DNA of 64,000 nucleotides from contig CAMYKK010000029.1 in the NCBI GenBank assembly GCA_947258975.1, positions 35,899 through 99,898 of the forward strand, read 5' to 3'. This stretch comes from an uncultured Gammaproteobacteria bacterium (GTDB lineage Bacteria > Pseudomonadota > Gammaproteobacteria > Arenicellales > JAANXG01). Positions 8,248-16,845 of the stretch are shown one piece after another (positions within the stretch are counted from its first letter, which is position 1; every line of letters begins with the position of its first letter). A program made the translations under genes and the position numbers. The notes below the pieces were generated by a model, which saw only the letters and a program-made list of their open reading frames with translations, did not search any database and was not told the origin of the DNA.

Positions 8248-9204
8248 TCATTCGCCATACAGATAGATCACGTAGGAATTAAAAAGATAGACGGTGAATA
8301 AAAATATGCTCGCCCATCCCACCGTCTTCAACACGCGGGTTTTGGTTCGATAAAGCAGCGCCACAATGGCGACCCCGGTCATCATGATGGCGGAGATCGC
8401 GGACACCGCATGAGTGGTGGACACATGAGCCAACAATGGCCCGGGGAGATACAAGATATCGTCCACGGCTAGAATCAGGATATTGAAAAGGTTGCTGCCA
8501 AAGAGATTTCCAATTGCCATATCCAAGGCATGGAGGCGCAGCGCCGACACGGTCACCACCAATTCCGGTAGTGAGGTGACAAACGCCACGAGCAGCGTCC
8601 CGACAAAGCTCTCGTACCAACCCATCTGTTGGGCGATATACTTGGCGACGAATGGCAACCAGCTCCCGGCCGCGACGACCAAAAATGCGGCCGCGATATA
8701 ACGGATCGTCAACTGGCGCAGCGTGAACTGAGGGTACCGGTCTGCTTCTGCCTCCGCGAATGCTGCAAGTTGGTTACGCTCGTAGCGAAATACCGTGCTC
8801 ATCGCGACGGCGTATAGAACGACGATAAAGACACTATAAATGCCGACGTGCCCCACGGATATCGAGAAACCGCTCGACGAGAGCAGAATATTGAACCCCG
8901 CGAAACCGATCAGTATGACCGATTCGCCGCGGTGTAGGAAATCCAGAACAACAATAATGAGCAGGTTGAATACACAACTACCCAAGACGTCACCGACGGC
9001 GATGTCGGGCACGTTGGCAATGGTGACCGCGCTGACGCCGGTTACCAGTTCCGGCAAAGATGTGACGGACGCCAGTAGGATCAGGCCGATCCAGGTACCG
9101 CCGAGCCCGGTCTTGTCGGCGATGGCGTCACCATAACGCGATAACTTGATGCCCGCATAGCCGATTACCAGGATGCACATCAAGAACTGTAACCAGATAA
9201 TCAT
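8248..9204 (-). CDS. Sodium/calcium exchanger family (CaCA) membrane protein
   Basis: The 318-residue protein shows the two inverted alpha-repeats of CaCA exchangers. The first is LLASVTSLPELVTGVSAV...DIAVGDVLGSCVFNLLII (about 43-85). The second is VAFVTSLPELVVTVSALRLH...DMAIGNLFGSNLFNILILAV (about 207-250). These hold the acidic and polar ion-binding residues. About ten membrane helices are expected. It resembles YrbG and exchanges Ca2+ or another cation for Na+ or H+ across the inner membrane. It is transcribed alone on the minus strand. Confidence 0.92.
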   Translation of the reverse strand: MIIWLQFLMCILVIGYAGIKLSRYGDAIADKTGLGGTWIGLILLASVTSLPELVTGVSAVTIANVPDIAVGDVLGSCVFNLLIIVVLDFLHRGESVILIGFAGFNILLSSSGFSISVGHVGIYSVFIVVLYAVAMSTVFRYERNQLAAFAEAEADRYPQFTLRQLTIRYIAAAFLVVAAGSWLPFVAKYIAQQMGWYESFVGTLLVAFVTSLPELVVTVSALRLHALDMAIGNLFGSNLFNILILAVDDILYLPGPLLAHVSTTHAVSAISAIMMTGVAIVALLYRTKTRVLKTVGWASIFLFTVYLFNSYVIYLYGE

Positions 9205-9377
9205 CGTTTACGGCTCCCGCGCTACGGCGTACCTTTTTTCGGTAGCGACTTCAGGGCGCTCGGCAAAACTTGGGCCGCTCGGCGATGGTCGTGCGCGATT
9301 TTCAAAACGCCAGTAAAATCCCATTAGTTACAATTAGTTATATCAATATGCGGTGATCGGGAAAAAAGATTCGCAAA

Positions 9378-9420
9378 TTGTTGCACTGCAACAAAAGTTC
9401 TGTTATGCTGCACCGCAACA
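9378..9420 (+). promoter_or_regulatory. Twin palindromes over the phasin promoter (PhaR-like operator candidate)
   Basis: A perfect 17-bp palindrome TTGTTGCACTGCAACAA spans 9378-9394. A second, imperfect one spans 9404-9422 (core TGCTGCACCGCAACA). A possible -35 (9381-9386) and -10 TATGCT (9404-9409), 17 apart, place the sites over the -35 and over the -10/start region. TGC/GCA-rich palindromes upstream of phasin genes are the known mode of the PHA-sensing repressor PhaR. PhaR itself is not in the window, so the assignment is inferred. Confidence 0.6.
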
Positions 9421-9453
9421 TAGTCAATTCATTAATTTATCAGGAGCAACATC

Positions 9454-9798
9454 ATGGCAAACGTTAATATTACCAAGCAAGCCGGCGACGCGTTGGCGAT
9501 CGCCAAAGAAGTGAACCAGTTGACCTTGGCCAACGTCGAGCGTCTCGTGGACCTCAATATCGAGAGTGTTCGCAAGTATACCGATGTGGTGCTGGGTAGC
9601 TGGAAGGATGCCTTAGCCATTTCCGATCTGGAGAGCGGTCAGGAATACATCGCAAAGCAGGGCAAGGTTGCGCAGGAAGTCGTGAAAAATCTGGCCGACG
9701 ACGCCAAAGTAGTGGCGGAAATTGGTCAAGAGTATGCGAGCGACATGCAGAAAGTCGTCGCCGAGAACGTCGCGAACGTAACCAAGAAAGTTGCTTAA
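9454..9798 (+). CDS. phaP: Phasin family protein (PHA granule-associated)
   Basis: The 114-residue protein is almost all amphipathic helix without cysteine or signal peptide. It carries the phasin pattern NQLTLANVERLVDLNIESVRKYTDVV and later EIGQEYASDMQKVVAENV. Phasins coat polyhydroxyalkanoate granules and control their number and size. The gene has its own promoter region with palindromic operator-like sites and ends at a hairpin. It is far from phaC (60 kb), so the two are separately transcribed. CAGGAGCAACATC supplies a ribosome-binding site. Confidence 0.9.
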   Translation: MANVNITKQAGDALAIAKEVNQLTLANVERLVDLNIESVRKYTDVVLGSWKDALAISDLESGQEYIAKQGKVAQEVVKNLADDAKVVAEIGQEYASDMQKVVAENVANVTKKVA

Positions 9799-9818
9799 GC
9801 AGCGCCCGCGCGAAACCG

Positions 9819-9843
9819 GAGGCCACCGGAAACCGGTGGCCTC
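9819..9843 (+). terminator. Hairpin after the phasin gene
   Basis: A perfect 11-bp stem GAGGCCACCGG / CCGGTGGCCTC with an AAA loop lies 21 bases after the phasin stop. There is no real T-run (TATGGTT follows), so it may stabilise the mRNA 3' end rather than terminate alone. Confidence 0.6.
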
Positions 9844-9968
9844 TATGGTTACCACCGCGGCCGTTCGTAATCGCGGTCTTGTTCCACCTTCGACTGTCGC
9901 GTTACTCAATAGCCGTACCTTGGACCGGAAGCCGGGTGCGACTCGTTCAATCCGAGAGGATGACTGCG

Positions 9969-10046
9969 ATGTCTTTGACACTACAGTATCGGTTGGTTCT
10001 GACATTGTTATTGTTTATGTTTAGCAATACGCCAGTTCTGGCTTGA
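9969..10046 (+). pseudogene. Signal-peptide-only ORF, remnant of an exported protein
   Basis: After GAGAGGA, an ATG opens a 25-residue ORF reading MSLTLQYRLVLTLLLFMFSN and ending TPVLA, a complete-looking signal peptide that stops exactly at the expected cleavage site. Reading on in the same frame gives 26 more residues with three cysteines before the next stop. This may be a small exported protein broken by a nonsense change, or a tiny membrane peptide. The DNA from 10047 to 10429 holds no other supported gene. Confidence 0.3.
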
Positions 10047-10340
10047 GGACTCACCGTTTCGAGTTTGCGCGTTTGCGGCCGCAATACATGCGAAGCTGTG
10101 ATGGGGGCGGACGGTTCACAGTGCTAAGCCAGAAAGCCATCACATGGACTTCATTTGACCCAGGTTGTGAAAAAAGTCGCCGAGATTTCGAACGACTGGG
10201 ACAACGCTCCACTTTGGTTGTGGTATTGTTTTACACGCTTCCTTATTTTTCCATAGCCATCGTGTTTGCGACGAACATACGTATCGTTTTACCACCGGTT
10301 ATTTTGATCTCGACTTTTTACACGGCCTGAGTTTAAAATT

Positions 10341-10370
10341 GGGATGAGTTTTTGACAGGGATGTCATCCC
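10341..10370. terminator. Candidate bidirectional terminator hairpin
   Basis: GGGATGA / TCATCCC form a 7-bp stem, with AT-rich flanks on both sides (TTTAAAATT and GATTTATT). It lies downstream of the minus-strand gene ending at 10430. Strength is modest because the loop is long (16 nt). Confidence 0.4.
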
Positions 10371-10429
10371 GATTTATTCGGCTTCTCCTGCACTGCTGTT
10401 TTAGGCGGACTCCGGATTCTGCCTCTCAC

Positions 10430-10825
10430 TCACTCTTCATCATCGTGTAGATTGGCTAAGCGAGTCCGGTGGATAATGCGTTCCCACCAGGTCACGTGGC
10501 GCAAACACGGATCGTCCAAACTGATCACATGCCGCTTGCCGCGGCGCGTCTGGGCGACTACTTGACCATCCGGCGTCTGTTCCACGATTCTCCAGAATTT
10601 CGTTACCGTGTAACTATACTGGTCTCCCTGTGTTGCCGGGGTAATGCTCTTGGCACGGACTCCCGGATGGTTGCTGTGTTTGGTTACCTGATATATCACC
10701 GGGTCGCCCGGATTGTACGGCCGCTTAACCAATGGTCGCTCTCTGCTTTGCTGATTTAAATGTGTGTGAAACCCATTTAAGATTATCGACTTTTGCACAA
10801 ATTGTCCTGAAAAGTCTATGGCCAT
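10430..10825 (-). CDS. Conserved hypothetical protein, small beta-rich
   Basis: The 131-residue protein contains YNPGDPVIYQVTKHSNHPGV, GDQYSYTVTKFWRIVEQ, VVAQTRRGKRHVISLDDPCL and a C-terminal TWWERIIHRTRL. I recall this combination (HPG-RAK, GD-YSY-V-KFW, RTRRGK-H, WWER) from an unnamed conserved family, but know no function for it. The arrangement suggests a small SH3-like barrel. There is no signal peptide or membrane segment. The true start could be a little downstream, because the first 25 residues look less conserved. Confidence 0.7.
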   Translation of the reverse strand: MAIDFSGQFVQKSIILNGFHTHLNQQSRERPLVKRPYNPGDPVIYQVTKHSNHPGVRAKSITPATQGDQYSYTVTKFWRIVEQTPDGQVVAQTRRGKRHVISLDDPCLRHVTWWERIIHRTRLANLHDDEE

Positions 10826-11116
10826 CGGAGGATTGTTCGGTGGCTAAAGTCATATAGGCTCGCGCGCATCGCGTCGATTGCCGGCAGATGACCGATTGTT
10901 GGACTGGCTGCGGAGTGCTTTGTAAGAGGTAATGGTGGCGGCGGTTGCCCTGGTTTAACAGCCGATTCAGTCGAAAAACGTCTATTGGGCTTAGTATCTT
11001 GCCATTTTTTCAGATACAAAGCCCGATTTTTGCATCAGTCACGATTTTCCGGACTCCACTTGTTTGGACGAGTGGAATCAATTATACAGGTGGTCGATAT
11101 TCGGGAAATCATAGAT

Positions 11117-11797
11117 ATGGCGACCGGCGGTTACTTATCGAGAATTTTCAGCAGTTCCCCCGTAAAACCGATGCAACACCACATGGAAAAAGTGGTGGCG
11201 TGTGTTTTTGCATTACAGGCCTTCTTTGATGCGGTTGTAAAAGGGGACTGGGACGAGGCAGGAGAGATCCAGCACGCCATTAGCGCCTTGGAGAACGAAG
11301 CCGATGACATCAAGAGGGATATTCGCCTGCATTTGCCAAAGGGGATCTTCATGCCGGTGTCGCGCGTAGATCTCCTCGAAATGTTGCGCATTCAGGATAT
11401 GGTCGCCAATAAGGCCAAGGACATAGCGGGTCTCATGCTCGGTCGCAAGATGGAAATCCCGCGCGCGATATCGGGCGAATTGATCGAGTTTGTAAACCGT
11501 TCCGTGGAAGCGACCAGTCAGGCGCGGACCGCCATCAATGAGTTAGATGAGCTTTTCGAGACCGGGTTTCGCGGCGCCGAAGTCGAGTTGGTCGAGTCGA
11601 TGATAAAACGCTTGGATGCCATCGAGAAGCAAAATGATGAACAACAAGTTAAATTGCGCGCAAGTTTGTTTGTACTAGAAGAGACCCTCAATCCCGTTCA
11701 GGTAATGTTTCTCTACAAAATGATCGATTGGATCGGGGAGATTGCTGATCTCGCGCAACGCGTTGGCAGCCGTCTCGAATATTTACTGGCAAGATGA
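11117..11797 (+). CDS. DUF47 / TIGR00153 family, PhoU-like protein
   Basis: From ATG 11117 the protein is 226 residues and starts MATGGYLSRIFSSSPVKPMQ, the usual N-terminus of TIGR00153 proteins; upstream in-frame codons are not family-like. The body is helical with HHMEKVVACV, EIQHAISALENEADDIKRDIRLHLPKG and ISRVDLLEML-type acidic helices that in PhoU relatives bind metal clusters. Such genes are nearly always paired with PiT phosphate transporters, as here (the PiT start lies 19 bases downstream). It probably modulates phosphate uptake at the inner membrane. Confidence 0.9.
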   Translation: MATGGYLSRIFSSSPVKPMQHHMEKVVACVFALQAFFDAVVKGDWDEAGEIQHAISALENEADDIKRDIRLHLPKGIFMPVSRVDLLEMLRIQDMVANKAKDIAGLMLGRKMEIPRAISGELIEFVNRSVEATSQARTAINELDELFETGFRGAEVELVESMIKRLDAIEKQNDEQQVKLRASLFVLEETLNPVQVMFLYKMIDWIGEIADLAQRVGSRLEYLLAR

Positions 11798-11816
11798 AAG
11801 CCAACTAACCAATCCC

Positions 11817-13073
11817 GTGGAATTCTCCACCACCTATCTTGTCCTGGCGGCCGTATTCGGCCTTTTCATGGCCTGGGGGATTGGCGCGAACGACGTCGCG
11901 AACGCAATGGCCACTTCAGTGGGCTCCCGCGCGTTGACCATTGGTCAGGCGGTATTCATTGCTGCCATATTCGAGTTCCTGGGAGCGTTTTTAGCCGGTG
12001 GCGAGGTGACCGCCACCATTCGCAAAGGGATCATCGATGTCACCACAGTTGCGGACGCGCCGGAACATCTCGTTATCGGCATGCTCGCCTCTCTGCTCGC
12101 GGCGGGCACATGGCTGCTGGTCGCGTCAACATTTGGTTGGCCGGTATCCACCACACACTCCATCATTGGTGCGATCGTCGGATTTGCGATGGCTGGTATC
12201 GGCGTGGATGCGATCAATTGGGGCAAAATCGGTTCCATTGTCAGCAGCTGGGTGGTCTCTCCGTTGCTCGCGGGGGCGATCGCGTTCCTGCTTTTCAGGA
12301 GCGTGCAGAAATTGATTCTGAGTACCGAAGACCCGTTTAGGAATTCCCAACGTTACGTACCCATGTATATATTCGTGGTAGGTTTTATTATCGCCTTGGT
12401 GACGTTGTTCAAGGGTCTGAAACACGTTGGCTTAGGATATTCTGCCGCGCAGAATTATCTGCTGGCACTGATTCTGGGTCTGATTGTGATGGGAGTGGGA
12501 AAGTTCTTTGTTAACCGCGTGCGCCCGGACCCGTCGCTCGATAAGGAGTTTCATTACGCGAATGTGGAGAAGGTGTTTGGTGTGTTGATGATCTTTACCG
12601 CCTGTGCCATGGCGTTTGCACATGGTTCCAACGACGTTGCCAACGCCGTGGGACCAGTAGCCGCTGTGGTGGGCCTCGTGCAGAGTGGCGGGGAACAAAT
12701 CGGACAGAAAACGGCGGTTTCGGCTTGGATATTGTTGCTCGGGGGAGTAGGTATCGTGCTCGGTTTGTTGATGTTCGGAACCCGCGTGATTACCACCGTC
12801 GGCAACAACATCACCGAGTTGACACCCAGCCGCGGTTTTGCGGCAACCCTGGCTGCGGCAACCACCGTGGTGATGGCCTCTGGAACCGGTTTACCCATCT
12901 CCACTACCCACACACTGGTAGGTGCGGTGCTAGGTGTGGGCATGGCGCGGGGTATTGGTGCTCTGAACTTGAACGTCGTGCGCAATATATTTATGTCATG
13001 GATTGTGACACTGCCCGCGGGTGCGATTCTGTCGATCGTATTCTTTTTTATATTCAGGGCCTTATTTACCTAG
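11817..13073 (+). CDS. Inorganic phosphate transporter, PiT family
   Basis: The gene is called from the GTG at 11817 (MEFSTTYLVLAAVF), giving 418 residues; an earlier in-frame TTG at 11742 would overlap the DUF47 gene. Both PiT signature repeats are visible: GIGANDVANAMATSVGSRAL near the N-terminus and AHGSNDVANAVGPVAAV in the second half, plus GWPVSTTHSIIGAIVG and GLPISTTHTLVGAVLG. It is a low-affinity proton- or sodium-coupled phosphate permease with about 10-12 helices. Context with DUF47 supports this. A long-looped hairpin at 13094-13140 may end the transcript. Confidence 0.93.
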   Translation: MEFSTTYLVLAAVFGLFMAWGIGANDVANAMATSVGSRALTIGQAVFIAAIFEFLGAFLAGGEVTATIRKGIIDVTTVADAPEHLVIGMLASLLAAGTWLLVASTFGWPVSTTHSIIGAIVGFAMAGIGVDAINWGKIGSIVSSWVVSPLLAGAIAFLLFRSVQKLILSTEDPFRNSQRYVPMYIFVVGFIIALVTLFKGLKHVGLGYSAAQNYLLALILGLIVMGVGKFFVNRVRPDPSLDKEFHYANVEKVFGVLMIFTACAMAFAHGSNDVANAVGPVAAVVGLVQSGGEQIGQKTAVSAWILLLGGVGIVLGLLMFGTRVITTVGNNITELTPSRGFAATLAAATTVVMASGTGLPISTTHTLVGAVLGVGMARGIGALNLNVVRNIFMSWIVTLPAGAILSIVFFFIFRALFT

Positions 13074-13093
13074 CGTTCGCGCCAGCTTAGTAC

Positions 13094-13140
13094 TGGCCCG
13101 CACTCTCCTCATCGAAGTTTTTCGGTTTTTTTGCGGGCCA
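13094..13140 (+). terminator. Possible terminator after the PiT gene
   Basis: TGGCCCGCA (13094-13102) can pair with TGCGGGCCA (13132-13140). The loop is long (29 nt) and holds its own T-run. The 3' flank is TTTCTG. Weak but correctly placed. Confidence 0.35.
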
Positions 13141-13202
13141 TTTCTGTCAACGAATCTACTGTTTCACCGTTATAATCAATACGTTCCCAAGGAGGAAAGA
13201 CA

Positions 13203-13673
13203 ATGTGTGGCTCGATCAAAGTGCTTTTAACGGTGGCGCTATCGGCGATTCTGGCGACGAATATCGCGGTGGCCGGTGGAAACTACGGTGGGCACTACCG
13301 CGGTTATAAACATCACGGCCACCACAGATATGACAGTGGCGATATCGGCTCGGCGTTAGGGCTCGGGCTTTTGTTTGGTGCCGTGCTGGGCCATGCAATG
13401 AGTCAGCCCCGCTATGACTACTACGATCCACCGAGGCCTTATCGGTCGCATCGCCACCATCGCCGTGATTACGAATACGATCAACCGCGTGTCGTGTATC
13501 GCGAGGTCGCACCGACCTACCGCGCGGCTGTCCCGAGTAATCACTGTCTCCAGGAACGCGAATATCAGACCACCGTCGTCATTGGCGGCAAAGAGGTCGC
13601 GGCTTATGGTACTGCGTGTCTGCAACCCGACGGTTCCTGGCGGCGCGGCGCAGCAAAGCTGGTTCCAGATTAA
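13203..13673 (+). CDS. Exported His/Tyr-rich protein, 17-kDa-antigen-like C-terminus
   Basis: The 156-residue protein follows AGGAGGAAAG-type ribosome-binding sequence and has a signal peptide ending IAVAG at about residue 25. Next comes a His/Gly/Tyr stretch (HYRGYKHHGHHRYD), a glycine-zipper-like hydrophobic helix (IGSALGLGLLFGAVLGHAM), then a second His/Arg/Tyr region. The C-terminus CLQEREYQTTVVIGGKEVAA...ACLQPDGSW resembles the end of bacterial 17-kDa surface-antigen proteins. The two cysteines may form a disulfide. Likely in the periplasm or outer membrane; metal binding by the His runs is inferred only. Confidence 0.8.
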   Translation: MCGSIKVLLTVALSAILATNIAVAGGNYGGHYRGYKHHGHHRYDSGDIGSALGLGLLFGAVLGHAMSQPRYDYYDPPRPYRSHRHHRRDYEYDQPRVVYREVAPTYRAAVPSNHCLQEREYQTTVVIGGKEVAAYGTACLQPDGSWRRGAAKLVPD

Positions 13674-13765
13674 GAGCGCGTGTCTTGCACCAGGGCCCGT
13701 TTTTTCATCGCGACTACGCGCCACACAAGCACGGCAGGGGGCTCGGTTGCGCGAGTCCAGCGTCA

Positions 13766-13796
13766 GCATCCGGGATTCCGGTGAGAAAGACGGGCT
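13766..13796 (+). repeat. Dispersed palindromic-element end (copy 3), in the gap before cinA
   Basis: The right part reads CCGGTGAGAAAGACGGGCT, a diverged form of the element end. A weak inverted partner (GTCTTGCACCAGG) lies near 13680. Between them is GCGACTACGCGC..CAAGCAC, also found inside the element at 42989-43145. The remainder of the gap (13674-14019) holds no supported gene. Confidence 0.45.
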
Positions 13797-14019
13797 GGGA
13801 GTGGTACACGACTGATGTAGCCCCGCGGTTTCCCTCTCTGCTACATCGAACAGGCACATCGAGATTCCACCGACGTCGGGCATGACCGGCTCCGCGCTGC
13901 GGGACTGTGCGCGGATAATTACAACACTAAAACGCACCCACAAAATGTATACCGCGCCTGCATGAGACGGTGATTTCCAACACCGGGTGGTTTCGATAAT
14001 CTGAGACATCGTGTAGTTT

Positions 14020-14793
14020 ATGGCCATGGCCACGCTAAGCAAAGATCGCTCCGCCATAACTGCGGCGCTGGTCCTGATCGGCAATGAGTTGTTGTCCGGG
14101 CGCACCCAGGACGTGAATCTGCATCATTTGGCGCAGCGGCTCAGTGAGGCCGGCATCCGTTTGGTGGAGGCCCGGGTGATTCCCGACATCGAAGAAACAA
14201 TCATTGCTACTGTCAATGAAATGCGTGAACGCGTGAGCTATGTGTTCACCACCGGCGGGATCGGGCCCACCCATGACGACATCACCGCCGAATGCGTCGC
14301 CAAGGCATTTGATGTGCCGCTCATCCGGCACCCTGAGGCGGCACGTCGGCTGATTGATTATTTTGAAACCCGGGGCGTCGAGGTAAACGAGGCGCGGCTG
14401 CGCATGGCCAACACACCCGAAGGCGCCGAACTGATCGCAAACCAGATATCGGTTGCGCCGGGATTTTATATCGGTAACGTTTACGTCATGGCCGGTGTCC
14501 CCAAGGTGATGCAGGTGATGGTGGAGGAGATATTGCCGAGGCTCGAACACGGCACGCCCATTACCAGTGCCACCGTGGTGTGCGATTTACCGGAAGGCAC
14601 CGTAGCGATGGGTTTGCGCGAGATTCAATCCAGGTATACTGATCTGAGCATCGGCAGTTATCCCGGCAAAGCCAACACCGGATACCGGGTTTCGTTAGTG
14701 GTGCGCGGCGCGGATGCCGAACAAGTATCCGCAGCAGCGGCTGCTATTACATCGCTTGTGCGTGGTCTGGGTGGCCGCGTCGAGCAGAGTTGA
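14020..14793 (+). CDS. CinA N-terminal-domain protein (molybdopterin-binding fold)
   Basis: The 257-residue protein has the MoCF_biosynth/CinA-N fold: LVLIGNELLSGRTQDVN near residue 16-32, FTTGGIGPTHDDITAECVAKAF with the GGIGPTHDD motif, and APGFYIGNVYVMAGVPKVMQ. It lacks the C-terminal amidase domain of full-length CinA. Full-length relatives act on NMN/ADP-ribose in pyridine nucleotide repair; stand-alone versions are poorly characterised. Two close ATG codons (14020, 14026) are possible starts. It lies directly upstream of metK on the same strand, separated by 149 bases. Confidence 0.88.
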   Translation: MAMATLSKDRSAITAALVLIGNELLSGRTQDVNLHHLAQRLSEAGIRLVEARVIPDIEETIIATVNEMRERVSYVFTTGGIGPTHDDITAECVAKAFDVPLIRHPEAARRLIDYFETRGVEVNEARLRMANTPEGAELIANQISVAPGFYIGNVYVMAGVPKVMQVMVEEILPRLEHGTPITSATVVCDLPEGTVAMGLREIQSRYTDLSIGSYPGKANTGYRVSLVVRGADAEQVSAAAAAITSLVRGLGGRVEQS

Positions 14794-14942
14794 CCGGAAT
14801 ACGCAGCATGGGGCATCGCGCGTTTGCGGCAACGACGCTGTAGCCGGTTCCCAGTATACTGAGTGCACGCATATCGACCGTGACGCCGGCTTGGGTCGGT
14901 GGCAAACTTACGCTGCAACTTTACGGGTAACAAGGTGATGAT

Positions 14943-16133
14943 ATGGCTGAAAAGCGGATCCTAACGTCGGAATCGGTAACAGAAGGACATCCTGACAAGA
15001 TGTGCGACCAGATCAGCGATGCCATTCTCGACGAGGCCCTCAAGCAGGATATGAACAGCAGGGTAGCCATTGAGGCCGCAGCAAAGAACGGCGGCATAAT
15101 GGTGTTTGGTGAAATGACAACCCAGGCATGGGTCGACGTTCCGCATATCACCAGGGATGTTATTAAACAGATCGGATACACGGATTCCCATTACGGTATC
15201 GAATGGGAGACCTGTTCGGTGTGGACGCAGATAACCGAGCAGTCACCGGATATATCCATTGGCGTCAGCGAAGGGCAAGGCTTGCACAAAGAGCAAGGGG
15301 CCGGCGATCAAGGAATGATGTTCGGCTACGCAAGCAATGAGACACCGGAACTCATGCCGCTTCCTATCATGCTTGCCCACCAGCTGACGAGAAGGCTTGC
15401 ACAGGCAAGAAAGAATGAGAAATTGCTCTGGCTGCGGCCGGATGGAAAGTCCCAGGTATCTATTGAGTACGACGAGGCGGGCAAGCCCCAGCGCGCCGAT
15501 ACCATCTTGATTTCCACCCAGCATGATGCCGGAATCGAGCACGACGAGATCAAGGCGGCAGTGATTGAAACCGTGATCAAACCGATAGCCAAGGATTGGC
15601 TAGACGTTGATACCAAGTTCTATGTCAACCCGACGGGCTTCTTTATAAGGGGCGGACCTTACGCCGATGCCGGTTGCACCGGCAGGAAGATCATCGTCGA
15701 CAGTTATGGTGGAGTCGGGAGACACGGTGGCGGATGTTTCTCCGGGAAGGATCCCAGCAAAGTCGACCGATCGGGCGCCTATGCGGCCAGGTACATCGCC
15801 AAGAACATCGTGGCGGCCGACTTGGCGGATCGGTGTGAAATACAATTGGCCTATGCCATCGGTGTTGCCGACCCGGTGTCGATCAACGTGGATTGCTTCG
15901 GTACCAATAAATTTCCCGAAGGCTGGATCACGGTGTTGGTGAGGAAGCATTTTCCGCTCACCCCGGCGGCGATATTGAAAGAGTTGGACTTGCAGCGACC
16001 GATCTATCTGAAGACCGCCACATACGGGCATTTTGGTCGTGACGACCCCGACTTTTGTTGGGAGCACACCGACAAGGCCGAGTTGCTGAAAAACGAGGTG
16101 AGGACGTTGAACGGGAAGCGCGAGATCTCTTAA
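14943..16133 (+). CDS. metK: S-adenosylmethionine synthetase
   Basis: The 396-residue protein carries all MetK signatures: [20 protein letters not shown] at the N-terminus, the [12 protein letters not shown] loop (about 119-130), and the phosphate-binding [19 protein letters not shown] (about 260-278). It joins methionine and ATP to SAM in the cytosol, feeding Cfa and the methyltransferase encoded elsewhere in the window. I looked at the 149-base upstream region for a SAM or SAH riboswitch and did not find a convincing one. The start is supported by a weak AAGGTG and the exact family N-terminus. Confidence 0.97.
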   Translation: MAEKRILTSESVTEGHPDKMCDQISDAILDEALKQDMNSRVAIEAAAKNGGIMVFGEMTTQAWVDVPHITRDVIKQIGYTDSHYGIEWETCSVWTQITEQSPDISIGVSEGQGLHKEQGAGDQGMMFGYASNETPELMPLPIMLAHQLTRRLAQARKNEKLLWLRPDGKSQVSIEYDEAGKPQRADTILISTQHDAGIEHDEIKAAVIETVIKPIAKDWLDVDTKFYVNPTGFFIRGGPYADAGCTGRKIIVDSYGGVGRHGGGCFSGKDPSKVDRSGAYAARYIAKNIVAADLADRCEIQLAYAIGVADPVSINVDCFGTNKFPEGWITVLVRKHFPLTPAAILKELDLQRPIYLKTATYGHFGRDDPDFCWEHTDKAELLKNEVRTLNGKREIS

Positions 16134-16247
16134 TCCAAGTCTCACCACTAGGCAGTCCGTTTTGACCGGGATGAGTCTCCAAGGGGCATGGATCCCTTTC
16201 AAATACGACTCATGGAATAAGATATCTTTCCCACCAGGAGGATCAAC

Positions 16248-16568
16248 ATGGCCAAGTACTTATTCATAGCGTCGTATACGGCGCACGGCACCAAAGGCAT
16301 TGTGAAAGATGGCGGCTCGAGCCGGCGCGACCAAGTGGACCGGATGGTCCGCGGCTTGGGCGGCACACTCGAATCCTTCTACTTCGCGTTTGGCGGCGCC
16401 GACATTTACGGCATCGTCGATTTACCCGATCACGCCAGCGCCGCTGCGGTGAGTATGACCATCAACGCTACCGGTGCGGTGCAGGTGAAGACGGTGATAC
16501 TATTGTCGCCGGAAGAAATCGACGCAGCGGCGAAGAAATCAGTGGAATACCGTCCCCCCGGGGATTAG
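16248..16568 (+). CDS. GYD domain protein
   Basis: The 106-residue protein starts MAKYLFIASYTAHGTKGI after a strong AGGAGG. It has the GYD pattern with GGTLESFYFAFGGADIYGIVDLP in the middle, then AAVSMTINATGAVQVKTVIL. GYD proteins are small ferredoxin-fold-like cytosolic proteins of unclear function, often stress-associated. It follows metK by 114 bases on the same strand. No catalytic residues can be assigned. Confidence 0.9.
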   Translation: MAKYLFIASYTAHGTKGIVKDGGSSRRDQVDRMVRGLGGTLESFYFAFGGADIYGIVDLPDHASAAAVSMTINATGAVQVKTVILLSPEEIDAAAKKSVEYRPPGD

Positions 16569-16845
16569 TAAACAGCGTTGGTCGGAGATGCAGGCCCCAG
16601 GGCAGCGCCATTCAGCCCTGCTTAAGGTATACATCCTGTGCCGTCGCGCGGGGCGATCGCCGTTGATCGCGCAGGACATAAGTTGTTGCGGTCTTCGATC
16701 CCCGAGCTCCGGTTCCCAACCCCCCCCGGTCCCCGTCGATTTGTTGGTATCTACGAGATGAGAGCGACACTATAATAAGCGCAAAAGACGATTCAGAAGA
16801 TCGTGCGCAAGTAACCACCAGCGCTTAACCAAAGGAGCGATATCG

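Noticed and set aside
10043..10330. 95-residue plus-strand ORF after the phasin
   Set aside because: Arginine-rich start, no ribosome-binding site, no family; probably non-coding.
14794..14942. Possible SAM or SAH riboswitch upstream of metK
   Set aside because: GCAACGACGC-like bases are present, but I could not build the conserved pairing of any known SAM/SAH class; left unannotated.
15600..16202. Minus-strand ORF over metK
   Set aside because: Shadow of the highly conserved metK coding sequence.
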